Virus record (IMG/VR): IMGVR_UViG_3300042924_006496
Span: 1-22,215 of that record
Source of the DNA: a virus
Direction: 5' to 3' (one strand)
Length of the DNA: 22,215 nucleotides
The notes below the pieces were generated by a model. The model searched no databases. It had not been told where the DNA came from and saw only the letters and a program-made list of their open reading frames with translations. Made by a program: the position numbers and the translations under genes. Numbering within the stretch: the stretch's first letter is position 1; every line of letters starts with the position of its first letter. Positions 1-6,781 of this stretch are shown here, one piece after another.

Positions 1-675
1 GAAACTGAGAAGCGGGCCGCGTCGGTGATGCACGCTCAGGGCGACTTCGTGTCGTGGGATGGCGGCGTCGGCCGCATCGAGCACATCATGGAAGAAGGCC
101 AGTTGGGCGAGCATTCGGAGGAACCGCTCCCCGCAACGCCCGATGACCCAGCCGTGCTGATCCGACTCTGGGAGTCGGAGGACGGCGAGTGGGAAGAAAC
201 CGACTACTTCATCGGCCGACGGATGTCGGAACTGACGGCCCACGCCGATGTTTCGGAGTCTTCGCCAGACGACGAGCGGGCGGTCAGCCTGAAGCCGACG
301 AGCGGCATGGCCGCTGCGGCGAAGCGTGGACTCAAGCTGCACGAAGAGGGCAAGAGCGGCGACGGCCTCAGGCCTGAGACGGTGGCCCGCGCGAACCGCC
401 TCGCCCGCCGCGAAGAGATGAACCCAGACTGGGTACGCGAGATGAATGCGTGGTTCGCGCGGCACGAGTCGGCGAGCAAGTCCCCAGGCTGGGATAAGGC
501 CGGCGAAGAGAAGCCCGGCTTCGTTGCATGGCTCTTGTGGGGCGGCACGCCCGCGAAGAACTGGGCGGCTCGCAAGGTCAAGCAGATGCAAGCGAGTGAT
601 CGGAGCATCGACTACGTCGGCAAGGCCGCCTCGCTGAAGAGCGTCATGCTCTCCACTCATTTGCACACGAAGTAA
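1..675 (+). CDS. Head-associated phage protein, 5'-truncated (SH3-like region plus C-terminal head-protein domain)
   Basis: The frame is open from base 1 with no stop upstream of the first ATG (25), so the gene probably begins outside the window; if ATG 25 is the start the product is 216 aa. Two parts are visible. The N-terminal part (GDFVSWDGGVGRIEHIM, then DDPAVLIRLWE and a YFIGRRMSEL ending) resembles the small SH3/Tudor-like fold found in XkdF-type and DUF2945-type proteins. The C-terminal part (about residues 95-195: AAKRGLKLHEEG, ANRLARREEM, MNAWFARHE, AWLLWGGTPAKNWA) matches a domain I know from the ends of phage portal, protease and other head proteins. It sits just before the capsid gene, so a role in head assembly or maturation is likely. 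No protease catalytic residues can be assigned here. The identity of the full-length protein is uncertain. Confidence 0.7.
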   Translation, partial: ETEKRAASVMHAQGDFVSWDGGVGRIEHIMEEGQLGEHSEEPLPATPDDPAVLIRLWESEDGEWEETDYFIGRRMSELTAHADVSESSPDDERAVSLKPTSGMAAAAKRGLKLHEEGKSGDGLRPETVARANRLARREEMNPDWVREMNAWFARHESASKSPGWDKAGEEKPGFVAWLLWGGTPAKNWAARKVKQMQASDRSIDYVGKAASLKSVMLSTHLHTK

Positions 676-690
676 GCAACAGCCTACATT
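661..690 (+). promoter_or_regulatory. Possible promoter before the capsid gene
   Basis: TTGCAC at 661-666 and TACATT at 685-690 are separated by 18 bases, which fits a sigma70-like -35/-10 pair. The -10-like half belongs to the recurring AT-rich motif at 682-700. The -35 half lies inside the end of the upstream coding region. This is pattern matching only; no other site of the motif has a -35 as good except the one near 17840. Confidence 0.35.
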
Positions 691-700
691 ACAAGATATA
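682..700 (+). promoter_or_regulatory. Recurring AT-rich motif, copy 1
   Basis: GCCTACATTACAAGATATA lies in the 158-base gap before the capsid gene and matches the consensus GGCTACAATACAAGATATG at most positions. Related copies are at 6607, 6742, 15579, 17851 and 20585. It is an AT-rich island in GC-rich sequence. A promoter -10 or another phage-wide control site is the simplest reading. Confidence 0.5.
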
Positions 701-702
701 AG

Positions 703-724
703 CCTCACGAAGGACTTCGTGAGG
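703..724 (+). promoter_or_regulatory. Perfect 10-bp inverted repeat in the capsid leader
   Basis: CCTCACGAAG (703-712) and CTTCGTGAGG (715-724) are exact reverse complements separated by GA. The RNA would form a stem of about 8-9 bp with a short loop. No U-tract follows, so it is not a canonical intrinsic terminator. It may stabilise the capsid mRNA 5' end, mark a processing site or bind a protein. Confidence 0.5.
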
Positions 725-780
725 AGCAGTGCGAGCGACTTGAGGATTCTTGTCGCGGCGTGCTTGCGGGCAATACACCC

Positions 781-811
781 GCCGGCCGCCGCACTTTCGC
801 GTTTGGCCGGC
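781..811 (+). promoter_or_regulatory. Second inverted repeat in the capsid leader
   Basis: GCCGGCC (781-787) pairs perfectly with GGCCGGC (805-811) across a 17-base loop. It ends 7 bases before the AGGAG ribosome binding site (818-822) of the capsid gene. Such GC-rich pairing can occur by chance in this composition, but with the hairpin at 703-724 it makes this leader unusually structured compared with other gaps in the window. Confidence 0.3.
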
Positions 812-833
812 TCAACCAGGAGCAAGGCCAATC

Positions 834-2180
834 ATGGCGAGCAACCTCAAGCGTCTTCAGGATCGTGCCGCGGCAATCGCCGCTCGGATGACCGAACTGG
901 CCGAAGTGGCCGAGCGTTCGGAAGAGCAAACCGCGGAACTCCGCAAGCTGTCGGTCGAGGCCGACGCGGTGAAGTCGGACCTGGAGTTCGAGGGAACCCT
1001 CGCCAAGAAGGAAGCCGAACTGCGTGCGGTGGTCGAAAAGGCCGCCCCCGCCGAGGCTCCCGCCCCCGTCGCCGAGCAGCCCAAGAAGGTCGAGATTCGG
1101 GCGATCGCCCCCCATCACACGACCCTCCGCGCCTTCAACGAAGGCCCGGATGCGGTGGACGCTGCGTACCGCTGCGGCCGGTGGATCAAGGCCGCCGTCT
1201 TCAAGAACGACTCCGACATCCGGTGGTGCCGTGAGAACGGCGTCGAGGCCCGTGCTCTCAACGAAGGCACGAACTCGGCCGGTGGCGCGCTGGTGCCGGA
1301 GGAGTTCGCCAATCGCGTGATCCGCCTGGTGGAAACCTACGGTACGTTCCCGCCCGCCGCGGAGAACGTGTCGATGAGCCGCGACACGATGGTGATCCCG
1401 AAGCGGACGGGAGGCACGACCGCCTACTTCGTCGGTGAAGGTTCGGCCATCACCGAGAGCGAGCCGACCTACGGTCAGGTGAGCCTCGTGGCGAAGAAGC
1501 TCGCCGTCGGCTGCCGGATGAGCACCGAAGTGGTCGAGGATTCGGCCGGGGTGATCAACCTCGCCGACGCCGTCGCCACGGAGTTCGCGACCAGCCTCGC
1601 CTACAAGATCGACCTCTGCGGCTGGCTCGGTGACGGCACCAGCGGCTCCGGCGGCATCAACGGCATCGTCCCGAAGATCAACGACGGCAACTACACGGCC
1701 TCGGTCGTGACGGCCGCCAGCGGCAACACCGCCTTCGAGACGCTTGACATCGAGGACTTCCTCGCGGTCATCGGCAAGCTGCCGATCTACGCCCGCCAGG
1801 GAGCCGCCTGGTACGTTTCGCCCGCCGGCTACGCGGCGAGCATCGCCCGCCTGAAGTACGCCGCCGGTGGTAACACCGTCGAGAACGTCGGCTCCGGTGC
1901 CGGCGAGTCCTTCCTCGGCTACCCCGTGCGGATGGTGCATGTGCTCAACAGCACCCTCGGCGCGGACACCAACAAGGTCAAGGTGCTCTTCGGCAACATG
2001 GCCCTGTCCAGCATCTACGCCCGTCGTCGGGACTTCGCGGTGCGGCTGTACGACCAGGTGTACGCCACCACGGACCAGCTCCTGCTTCAGGGAACCATGA
2101 GGTTCGATGTGAACCACCACACCCTCGGCTCGACGTCGGAGGTCGGCCCCGTGGTCGCCCTCAAGACGGCTGCCTCTTGA
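834..2180 (+). CDS. Major capsid protein, HK97 fold
   Basis: This 448-aa protein forms the icosahedral shell. Residues 1 to about 75 are charged and heptad-like (NLKRLQDRAAAIAARM, ELRKLSVEADAVKSDLEFE), like the delta/scaffold domain of HK97-type capsid precursors that is removed by the prohead protease. From about residue 140 the protein shows the family's mature-domain features: NEGTNSAGGALVPEEF, VETYGTFPPAAENV, ITESEPTYGQVSLVAKKLAV and LGDGTSGSGGINGIV, and near the C-terminus VYATTDQLLLQGTMRFDV. The start at ATG 834 is chosen because AGGAG lies 11 bases upstream and the coiled-coil region begins there; the frame is open further upstream from 750 but encodes an arginine/proline-rich segment unlike a capsid N-terminus. 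The maturation protease must be outside the window. Confidence 0.95.
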   Translation: MASNLKRLQDRAAAIAARMTELAEVAERSEEQTAELRKLSVEADAVKSDLEFEGTLAKKEAELRAVVEKAAPAEAPAPVAEQPKKVEIRAIAPHHTTLRAFNEGPDAVDAAYRCGRWIKAAVFKNDSDIRWCRENGVEARALNEGTNSAGGALVPEEFANRVIRLVETYGTFPPAAENVSMSRDTMVIPKRTGGTTAYFVGEGSAITESEPTYGQVSLVAKKLAVGCRMSTEVVEDSAGVINLADAVATEFATSLAYKIDLCGWLGDGTSGSGGINGIVPKINDGNYTASVVTAASGNTAFETLDIEDFLAVIGKLPIYARQGAAWYVSPAGYAASIARLKYAAGGNTVENVGSGAGESFLGYPVRMVHVLNSTLGADTNKVKVLFGNMALSSIYARRRDFAVRLYDQVYATTDQLLLQGTMRFDVNHHTLGSTSEVGPVVALKTAAS

Positions 2181-2198
2181 TAAAGGAGCTTTCCTAGC

Positions 2199-2636
2199 AT
2201 GAAGCAGCACGAAAACGACAAGGTTGTGGCGACGATCCCCGCGGGGGTCACCGGCTCGAGCGAGACGGCGACCCTGACGATCGACACGCTCGGCTACGAC
2301 CACGCGAGCGTGACGGTTCTGCGGGCGGCGAACGCCAACACGGTGTTCGCGAGCGTCCTGCGGGTGCAGGAGTCGGACGACAATTCGTCCTACTCCAACG
2401 TGACGGCCCTCGTGGGCGGCGGCGTCGATGGATTTACGATCCCGACGGTTCCCGTCACCACGCAGCCGTCGGTGGTGAAGATGGACATCGACACGCGGTC
2501 GAAGAAGCGCTACCTCCGGGTCAGCGTCACCCCGACGACCGCCGTCAATGTCGCCGTGACTGCCCGCCTGAGTCGTGCCGGCGTTGCGCCGACGACTGCT
2601 GGCGAGGCCGGTGCGGTGGCTTGGGTTACTGGTTGA
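2199..2636 (+). CDS. Probable head decoration or minor structural protein
   Basis: A 145-aa beta-rich protein of Thr/Val/Ala-rich strands without membrane segments. It follows the capsid gene by 18 bases with a strong AAAGGAG (2182-2188) ribosome binding site. The segment LRVQESDDNSSYSNVTALV is a pattern common in small proteins encoded directly behind HK97-type capsid genes in many siphophages, where they are annotated as structural or decoration proteins. YLRVSVTPTTAVNVAVTARL near the C-terminus fits the same beta-sandwich type. Position and composition support a virion role; whether it sits on the capsid surface is inference. Confidence 0.65.
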   Translation: MKQHENDKVVATIPAGVTGSSETATLTIDTLGYDHASVTVLRAANANTVFASVLRVQESDDNSSYSNVTALVGGGVDGFTIPTVPVTTQPSVVKMDIDTRSKKRYLRVSVTPTTAVNVAVTARLSRAGVAPTTAGEAGAVAWVTG

Positions 2637-2674
2637 TCCCGAAACAAGCGGGACGGCCAGTGACGGCCGACTAA

Positions 2675-2709
2675 GGCGCAAGGATGCGCGCCCGCTCCTC
2701 AAAGGAGCG
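2675..2709 (+). promoter_or_regulatory. Tandem hairpins covering the RBS of the glycosyltransferase-like gene
   Basis: GGCGCAAGGATGCGC (2675-2689) can form a GCGCA/TGCGC stem with an AGGA loop. It is followed by a perfect 7-bp stem CGCTCCT (2693-2699) and AGGAGCG (2703-2709) with a 3-base loop. The second stem buries the AGGAG ribosome binding site (2703-2707) of the GTG-start gene at 2715, so initiation is probably repressed or coupled to something that opens the stem. The 15-base segment at 2675 recurs with one change at 6761. Confidence 0.5.
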
Positions 2710-2714
2710 AAGTC

Positions 2715-3443
2715 GTGCTAATTCGTGTCGGTAGTTGTGAGGCCGAGGTGCGGGTGTGTGCCGTAATGAGCACGCCCCGCCTCGGCTTCACGGACAATTT
2801 CTTCTGCGTCCACTCGGCCCTGACGCCCCACCAGATTCCCGTTATCAAGCATACGGGTGTCTTCTTCGGCCAGTGCCTCACGCGGTCAATCGAGAGCGTC
2901 ATCGACAAATATGACGTCATTCTCACGATTGATTACGACACCGTATTCTCCGGCAAGATCGTCGAAGCCCTCGTCGCCCTGCTCATGCACTCCGGCGTGG
3001 ACGCCATTGCCCCGCTCCAGACGAAGCGGGAAAGCCAGTGCGTCATGTTCGCCCTGCCGGGCGTGAAGTCGGAAGACAAGACGACCGTCGAGGGCGACTG
3101 GTTCAAGAAGCCCGTGCAGCTCGTCGAGACTGCGCATTTCGGCTGCACGCTGATCCGCACCGAAGCCATCAAGAAGATGGAGAAGCCCTGGTTCGTCGCC
3201 AAGCCGAACGAGAACGGCGACTGGAACGGCTCGCACGTTGATGAGGACATCTCATTCTGGCGCGGCTTCGCGAAGGCCGGCAACAAGCTGGGCCTCGCGA
3301 CGAACATCAGCGTCGGCCACGCCGAACTGATGATCACCTGGCCCAGCCGGACAGAAGGCGACGGCAAGGTGCAACAGCACACAACCGATTTCTGGAACGG
3401 CGGCCAGATGCCGCCAGAGTCAGCCTGGGGCATCATAAAATGA
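2715..3443 (+). CDS. Glycosyltransferase-like protein (GT-A fold) in the head module
   Basis: A 242-aa protein with features of a GT-A/family-2-like glycosyltransferase: an N-terminal region rich in beta strands; ILTIDYDTVF at about residues 69-78, containing a DxD-type metal/nucleotide-sugar motif (D73-Y-D75); a central region ending with FGCTLIRTEAIKKM; and HVDEDISFWRGFAKAG from about residue 174, like the acidic acceptor-side motif of such enzymes. GTG 2715 is taken as start because AGGAG lies 7 bases upstream; an in-frame ATG at 2766 would give a shorter protein. It lies between the decoration and connector genes, so virion glycosylation is a reasonable guess, but the donor sugar and acceptor are unknown. 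It lacks a membrane segment. Confidence 0.65.
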   Translation: MLIRVGSCEAEVRVCAVMSTPRLGFTDNFFCVHSALTPHQIPVIKHTGVFFGQCLTRSIESVIDKYDVILTIDYDTVFSGKIVEALVALLMHSGVDAIAPLQTKRESQCVMFALPGVKSEDKTTVEGDWFKKPVQLVETAHFGCTLIRTEAIKKMEKPWFVAKPNENGDWNGSHVDEDISFWRGFAKAGNKLGLATNISVGHAELMITWPSRTEGDGKVQQHTTDFWNGGQMPPESAWGIIK

Positions 3444-3637
3444 AGATTCGCGTGCTCAAGAGTTTCAACGGGTATCGGGTCGGGCAGGTGTTCGACTGGG
3501 GCGACGGGATGGCCCGCATCTTCATCGCCCGCGGGATGGTCGAGCCGGTCGGCGAGAAGCCCGCTGAGACGGCGATGCTCGAGGAGCGGACTGAAAAGGC
3601 CACCGTGCAGACGCAAGCAAGGAAGCGAGTGAAATGA
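3440..3637 (+). CDS. Small 65-aa head-region protein
   Basis: It starts at an ATGA overlap with the stop of the preceding gene, so it is translationally coupled. The first ~40 residues (MKIRVLKSFNGYRVGQVFDW, then MARIFIARGMVEPV) look like a small beta-barrel pattern that I recognise from short proteins encoded ahead of head-tail connector genes in other phages. The last 20 residues are basic (QTQARKRVK end). The function is unknown. The conserved position suggests a head-completion or neck accessory role. Confidence 0.6.
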   Translation: MKIRVLKSFNGYRVGQVFDWGDGMARIFIARGMVEPVGEKPAETAMLEERTEKATVQTQARKRVK

Positions 3638-4284
3638 CAGTCACGATTCGATACGGCTCGCCGGAGCACCCCGATAGTTCGATCACGCCATACCGGAGCC
3701 TCGTCCGTCACACGGCCCCAGTCGTCGAGCCGGTGTCGCTCGCGGAGGCGAAGGCTCAGTGTCGCGTGGACGGCACCGACGAAGACGCCTACCTCTCAAG
3801 CTTGATCTCGACGGCCCGCGAGTACGTCGAAAACGTGCTCGACCTGAGTCTCATCACCCAGGTCTGGGAGGCCCGCTACGACACGTTTCCGCTCTGGGAG
3901 ATCATCCTGCCGCGCCCCCCGATGCAGACCGGCACCGTGACGGTCATCTACCGCGACGAGGGCGGCGTGAGCCGGACGATCACGAGCGCGGCGAACGCCT
4001 TCCAGGTGGATGCCTATGCGACACCCGGCCGCATCTACCCGCTCTACGAGGGCGTCTGGCCGGCGGTGCGGGGCGACGAGAACAGCGTCACCGTCCGCTG
4101 GACGGCCGGCTACGGAGCCAGTGGCGGGAATGTACCGCAAACGGTTAAGAGTCTGATCATGCTTCTGGTGGCACACTGGTTCGAGATGCGGCAGCCCGTC
4201 GTGGCCGGCTACAGCCAGGTGCTGCCGGTGCCGCAGACGTTCGAGACGCTGCTCGCGGCGAGCGGCTGGGGAGGATACCGATGA
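3634..4284 (+). CDS. Head-tail connector protein, HK97 gp6-like
   Basis: A 216-aa protein starting at an ATG that overlaps the previous stop. The N-terminal half has the connector signature VSLAEAKAQCRVDGTDEDAY, then LISTAREYVENVL, which in this family (HK97 gp6, SPP1 gp15, 'phage connector' proteins) forms helices that bind the portal ring. A beta-rich middle (LPRPPMQTGTVTVIYRDEGG) and the conserved VTVRWTAGYGA followed by PQTVKSLIMLLVAHWFEMRQ complete the pattern. It is somewhat longer than minimal gp6 proteins, as in the phi-E125-gp8-like group. Its place just ahead of the adaptor and gp10-like genes agrees. Confidence 0.85.
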   Translation: MTVTIRYGSPEHPDSSITPYRSLVRHTAPVVEPVSLAEAKAQCRVDGTDEDAYLSSLISTAREYVENVLDLSLITQVWEARYDTFPLWEIILPRPPMQTGTVTVIYRDEGGVSRTITSAANAFQVDAYATPGRIYPLYEGVWPAVRGDENSVTVRWTAGYGASGGNVPQTVKSLIMLLVAHWFEMRQPVVAGYSQVLPVPQTFETLLAASGWGGYR

Positions 4285-4769
4285 GCCTCACGGCATCGGT
4301 GCTGGCGACGGTGTCGGCTCGGCTGCAATCGCGGCAGGGGCTGGCGACGGCCTTCACCGAACAGCCGATTGAGTTCTCGTTCGACGTCGGCGATTGCACG
4401 AAGGTCTGGAGCGACCGCAGGACATTCGCCTCCGTCGGCTATGACGATGTCGATTTCGCGACCGTCGGCATCGGCACGGTGAAGCTACTCTGCATCAAGA
4501 ATCTGTCGAAGACGAGCCAGATCGCCCTCTCGGCCGGCTGGACGGGGTCGCAGTTCAGCGTCTTCCGGCAGGACGTCACGAGCTGGAACTTCAGCCCCAT
4601 GATCAACCTCGGCAGCCTGACGCTCCGCGGCTACCCGATCCGCGAGGGCGGCGCGATGCTGCTCTCCTGCCCGAACTCATCTGGCTTCGCCACGACCTCC
4701 GGCGGGTCGATTCTCCGCATCGGCGGCACCAGCGGCCAGAACTACGAAATCTATGTGATGGGGAACTAG
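4281..4769 (+). CDS. Unidentified small structural protein, paralogue A
   Basis: A 162-aa protein starting at an ATGA overlap. I do not recognise a named family. It is paralogous to the next gene: KVWSDRRTFASV matches VVWSDARTLAGS, VKLLCIKNLSKTSQIALSAG matches VKAVYIRNSHASASLAFAG, and both end with a beta hairpin pattern (GSILRIGGTSGQNYEIYVMG against GTITVTGSAGATYDIVLIGE). The sequence is Ser/Thr/Gly-rich and beta-predicted. Being in the connector-adaptor block, it is probably a virion component such as a neck or collar decoration, but that is inference. Confidence 0.6.
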   Translation: MSLTASVLATVSARLQSRQGLATAFTEQPIEFSFDVGDCTKVWSDRRTFASVGYDDVDFATVGIGTVKLLCIKNLSKTSQIALSAGWTGSQFSVFRQDVTSWNFSPMINLGSLTLRGYPIREGGAMLLSCPNSSGFATTSGGSILRIGGTSGQNYEIYVMGN

Positions 4770-5231
4770 ATGGCACTCAATGCCCAGATCATCGTGTCGA
4801 TCCTCGCCCACGAAACCAGCATGGGCGACCTGTCGCGGACGCTGCGGGCGACCCCGGCGTCGTATTCGGCCGTGCTCTCCGACGGCACCGCGGCCTACCA
4901 GGCCCAGGTGGTCTGGAGCGACGCGCGGACGCTGGCCGGCTCAAGCGAAACCCTGAACCTTGCCACCCTGGCTGACACCCGCGACGGCGCTGCGGTGAGC
5001 GTGGCGATCACGGCAGTGAAGGCCGTCTACATCCGCAACAGCCACGCTTCGGCATCGCTGGCGTTCGCTGGCTCGCCGCTCCCGGCGGGCGGGCTGACGG
5101 TGGCGGCCGGAGGCGGCTACGCGCAGATCGACCCGACGGCCACCGGAATGGCGGCCGGGACGATCACTGTGACCGGATCGGCTGGGGCGACCTACGACAT
5201 CGTCTTGATCGGCGAGGGCAGCGTAACGTGA
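4770..5231 (+). CDS. Unidentified small structural protein, paralogue B
   Basis: A 153-aa protein whose ATG follows directly on the stop of paralogue A. It has the same core strands as its neighbour (see the paired segments described there) but is richer in alanine and glycine in the second half (LPAGGLTVAAGGGYAQ). Tandem duplication followed by strong divergence is the likely origin. A third, more distant relative may be the protein encoded at 12480, which shares the LRNLSTATASTATIGI-type strand pattern and a C-terminal GTAGTRLRVDI strand. The function is unknown. Confidence 0.6.
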   Translation: MALNAQIIVSILAHETSMGDLSRTLRATPASYSAVLSDGTAAYQAQVVWSDARTLAGSSETLNLATLADTRDGAAVSVAITAVKAVYIRNSHASASLAFAGSPLPAGGLTVAAGGGYAQIDPTATGMAAGTITVTGSAGATYDIVLIGEGSVT

Positions 5232-5542
5232 ACATCGGCATGATGCGTGAGCGTGTCGCCTTGCAGGCTCCGCAGGAGATGCGAAGCCCGACGGGCGAAG
5301 CCACGCTTTCGTGGGCCACGGAAGGCACGGTCTGGGCGAGCGTCGATGGGCTGTCGAGCCGCGACATCCTCCAGGCCCAGCAAGCCAACGTCATCGCCTC
5401 GCACAAGATTTCCATCCGCTACCGGGCCACGGTGAATCCGCAGTATCGGATTCTCTGGCGCGGCAAGACGCTTGAGATCGCAAGCGTGAGTGAGCGGGAT
5501 AACCGGACGCGACTGGAACTCCTCGTCCACGAGGTGCAGTAG
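5228..5542 (+). CDS. Head-tail adaptor protein (phage_H_T_join / SPP1 gp16-like)
   Basis: A 104-aa protein typical of the head-completion/stopper family. It shows MRERVALQAPQEM, the TVWASVDGLSSRDILQAQQ segment, HKISIRYRATVNPQYRILW and a final RNRTRLELLVHEVQ-like strand (the sequence has DNRTRLELLVHEV), all in the order expected for the small beta-barrel closing the connector channel. The start GTG 5228 overlaps the preceding stop (GTGA); an alternative ATG at 5240 would remove four residues. Neighbouring gp6-like and gp10-like genes support the assignment strongly. Confidence 0.88.
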   Translation: MNIGMMRERVALQAPQEMRSPTGEATLSWATEGTVWASVDGLSSRDILQAQQANVIASHKISIRYRATVNPQYRILWRGKTLEIASVSERDNRTRLELLVHEVQ

Positions 5543-5543
5543 C

Positions 5544-6314
5544 ATGGCGATCAATCCCAGCAATCCGTCGCCCCGTGACGTTGGCTTCGGCACCGGCAAG
5601 AGCCAGACCGAGGGCTTCGTGCGGATCGACACCGCCGGCGTCCGCGAGCTGGCAAAGGAACTCGAGCGAGTGGCCGGGGCGCTCGCCGCGCCGGGGCTGC
5701 TCCAGAAGTGCGTCAAGCAGGCGTCGCGACCGATTGCGATGGGCTACAAGTCCCTCGTCTCGAAGCCGCTGGCTGCGGGCAGTAGCGGTGCCACCGGCAA
5801 CCTCGCCAAGGCGACGATCACGCGGACGAAGGAATACGAGGGCGGGCAGGTCGCCGTGGCGATCACCGGCCCCCGGCAGACCGGCCCTGTCGGCTCCGAA
5901 GAGGGGCGTGAGAGCGGCAACCATGCCTGGCTCGTTGAGTTCGGCTCCGGCCGCCGCAAGCCTGGAACGCAGAACCGTCGCACCTATGTCAACGTCCATC
6001 AGATGATCAACGGCAAGATGCGGCGAACGACGTCGGCCATGAATGACGAAGAGTTCGCCCGGCGCGGGCGCGGCTACTACTTCCTCATGGGCAGCCTCAA
6101 CGAGCCGACGCGGCAGGCCAAGCGAGGCAAGGGCTACTCCCACGACTTCGCCACCGGCAAGGACGGCGAGACGCACCCGATCACCCTCGGCCCCGGCGAG
6201 AGCATCGACCCGATGCCGGCGTATCACCCGATGGAACGCACCATCGTCAGTTCGGCGGCCCAAGTGCAAGGCGTCCTGGCCCAACTGATCCAAGCAGAAA
6301 TCAACAAATTCTAA
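5544..6314 (+). CDS. HK97 gp10-like head-tail / neck protein
   Basis: A 256-aa protein. The start at ATG 5544 is preferred to more upstream in-frame codons because it follows the previous gene's stop by one base with GAGGTG 7 bases upstream. The region IDTAGVRELAKELERVAGAL is the family's N-terminal helix; RPIAMGYKSLVSKPL, HAWLVEFGSGRRKPG, then PMPAYHPMERTIVSSAAQVQ and a C-terminal helix match the HK97-gp10/SPP1-gp17-like pattern (minor tail or tail-completion protein). It is longer than the usual 130-170 aa because of a basic insertion around residues 145-190 (MINGKMRRTTSAMNDEEF, RQAKRGKGYSHDFATG), of unknown role. Confidence 0.8.
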   Translation: MAINPSNPSPRDVGFGTGKSQTEGFVRIDTAGVRELAKELERVAGALAAPGLLQKCVKQASRPIAMGYKSLVSKPLAAGSSGATGNLAKATITRTKEYEGGQVAVAITGPRQTGPVGSEEGRESGNHAWLVEFGSGRRKPGTQNRRTYVNVHQMINGKMRRTTSAMNDEEFARRGRGYYFLMGSLNEPTRQAKRGKGYSHDFATGKDGETHPITLGPGESIDPMPAYHPMERTIVSSAAQVQGVLAQLIQAEINKF

Positions 6315-6742
6315 TGCTCATCTCCCCCGAAAAGCACGTTTACCAGAAGCTCGTCTCCACGCCCGGCGTGGCGCGGATCGTCGGCTTTCAGGTCTACCCG
6401 ATCGCCGTACCGAAGACCGGCGCGAGCCTGCCGTTCATCGTCTACAAGCGGTCGAACATCACCCGCGAGACGGCTCTCTCTGGCCCGCTGTTCGTCCCGA
6501 TCGTCGGCCTCCAGATCGCGTCGTGGGCGCTCTCCTACGACGCGGTGCGTGAGCTTGCCGACGAGGTTCGGCTTGCACTGGATGGACACACCGGCACTAT
6601 GGCCGGGGCTACAATACAAGATATGAGGTTGGTGTCCGAAACGGACGACTTCCTCGATCCGACGGTCGCTGGGGCGCAACTGCCTCCGGCCTACGAAGTC
6701 CGGCAGTTGTTTCAGATTCGGTGGAACGAAGCCACCGCGTAA
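6314..6742 (+). CDS. Tail terminator / tail completion protein (DUF3168-like)
   Basis: A 142-aa protein starting at ATG 6314, overlapping the preceding stop by one base. The order ISPEKHVYQKLVSTPGV (N-terminal helix), VYPIAVPKTGASLPFIVYKR, VGLQIASWALSYDAVRELAD and ALDGHTGTMAGATIQDMRLV, ending in YEVRQLFQIRWNE, follows the DUF3168/lambda-gpU-like family, which caps the tail tube where it joins the head. The length is normal for the family. A copy of the AT-rich motif lies inside its coding region at 6607-6625 and a second immediately after its stop. Confidence 0.85.
   Translation: MLISPEKHVYQKLVSTPGVARIVGFQVYPIAVPKTGASLPFIVYKRSNITRETALSGPLFVPIVGLQIASWALSYDAVRELADEVRLALDGHTGTMAGATIQDMRLVSETDDFLDPTVAGAQLPPAYEVRQLFQIRWNEATA
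6607..6625 (+). promoter_or_regulatory. Recurring AT-rich motif, copy 2 (intragenic)
   Basis: GGCTACAATACAAGATATG is the best example of the repeated motif and lies inside the tail terminator gene, about 160 bases upstream of the first tail-tube-like gene. TACAAT (6610-6615) resembles a -10 element; no convincing -35 is seen at 16-18 bases (TGGACA at 6584 is 20 bases away). Confidence 0.4.
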
Positions 6743-6760
6743 CCTACACGACAAGATTAC
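6742..6760 (+). promoter_or_regulatory. Recurring AT-rich motif, copy 3 (weaker)
   Basis: ACCTACACGACAAGATTAC begins at the last base of the tail terminator stop codon and ends 21 bases before the first tail-tube-like gene. It keeps CTACA and ACAAGAT of the consensus but has a poorer -10-like hexamer (TACACG). It is followed by GGCGCAAGGAGGCGC (6761-6775), which is nearly the same 15 bases as at 2675-2689 and contains the strong AGGAGG ribosome binding site. Confidence 0.35.
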
Positions 6761-6781
6761 GGCGCAAGGAGGCGCAACCAC

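Noticed and set aside
703-724. Intrinsic terminator after the first gene
   Set aside because: The stem is strong but no T-tract follows, and the downstream capsid gene needs read-through or a promoter here; kept only as an inverted repeat.
705-2702. Long (665-codon) open frame on the - strand opposite the capsid gene
   Set aside because: It is antisense to a clear HK97 capsid gene, its translation is rich in Arg/Gly/His/Asp as expected from GC-biased codon mirroring, and no ribosome site or family pattern is seen.
5391-6293. 300-codon open frame on the - strand opposite the gp10-like gene
   Set aside because: Antisense shadow in GC-rich coding DNA, without start context or family pattern.
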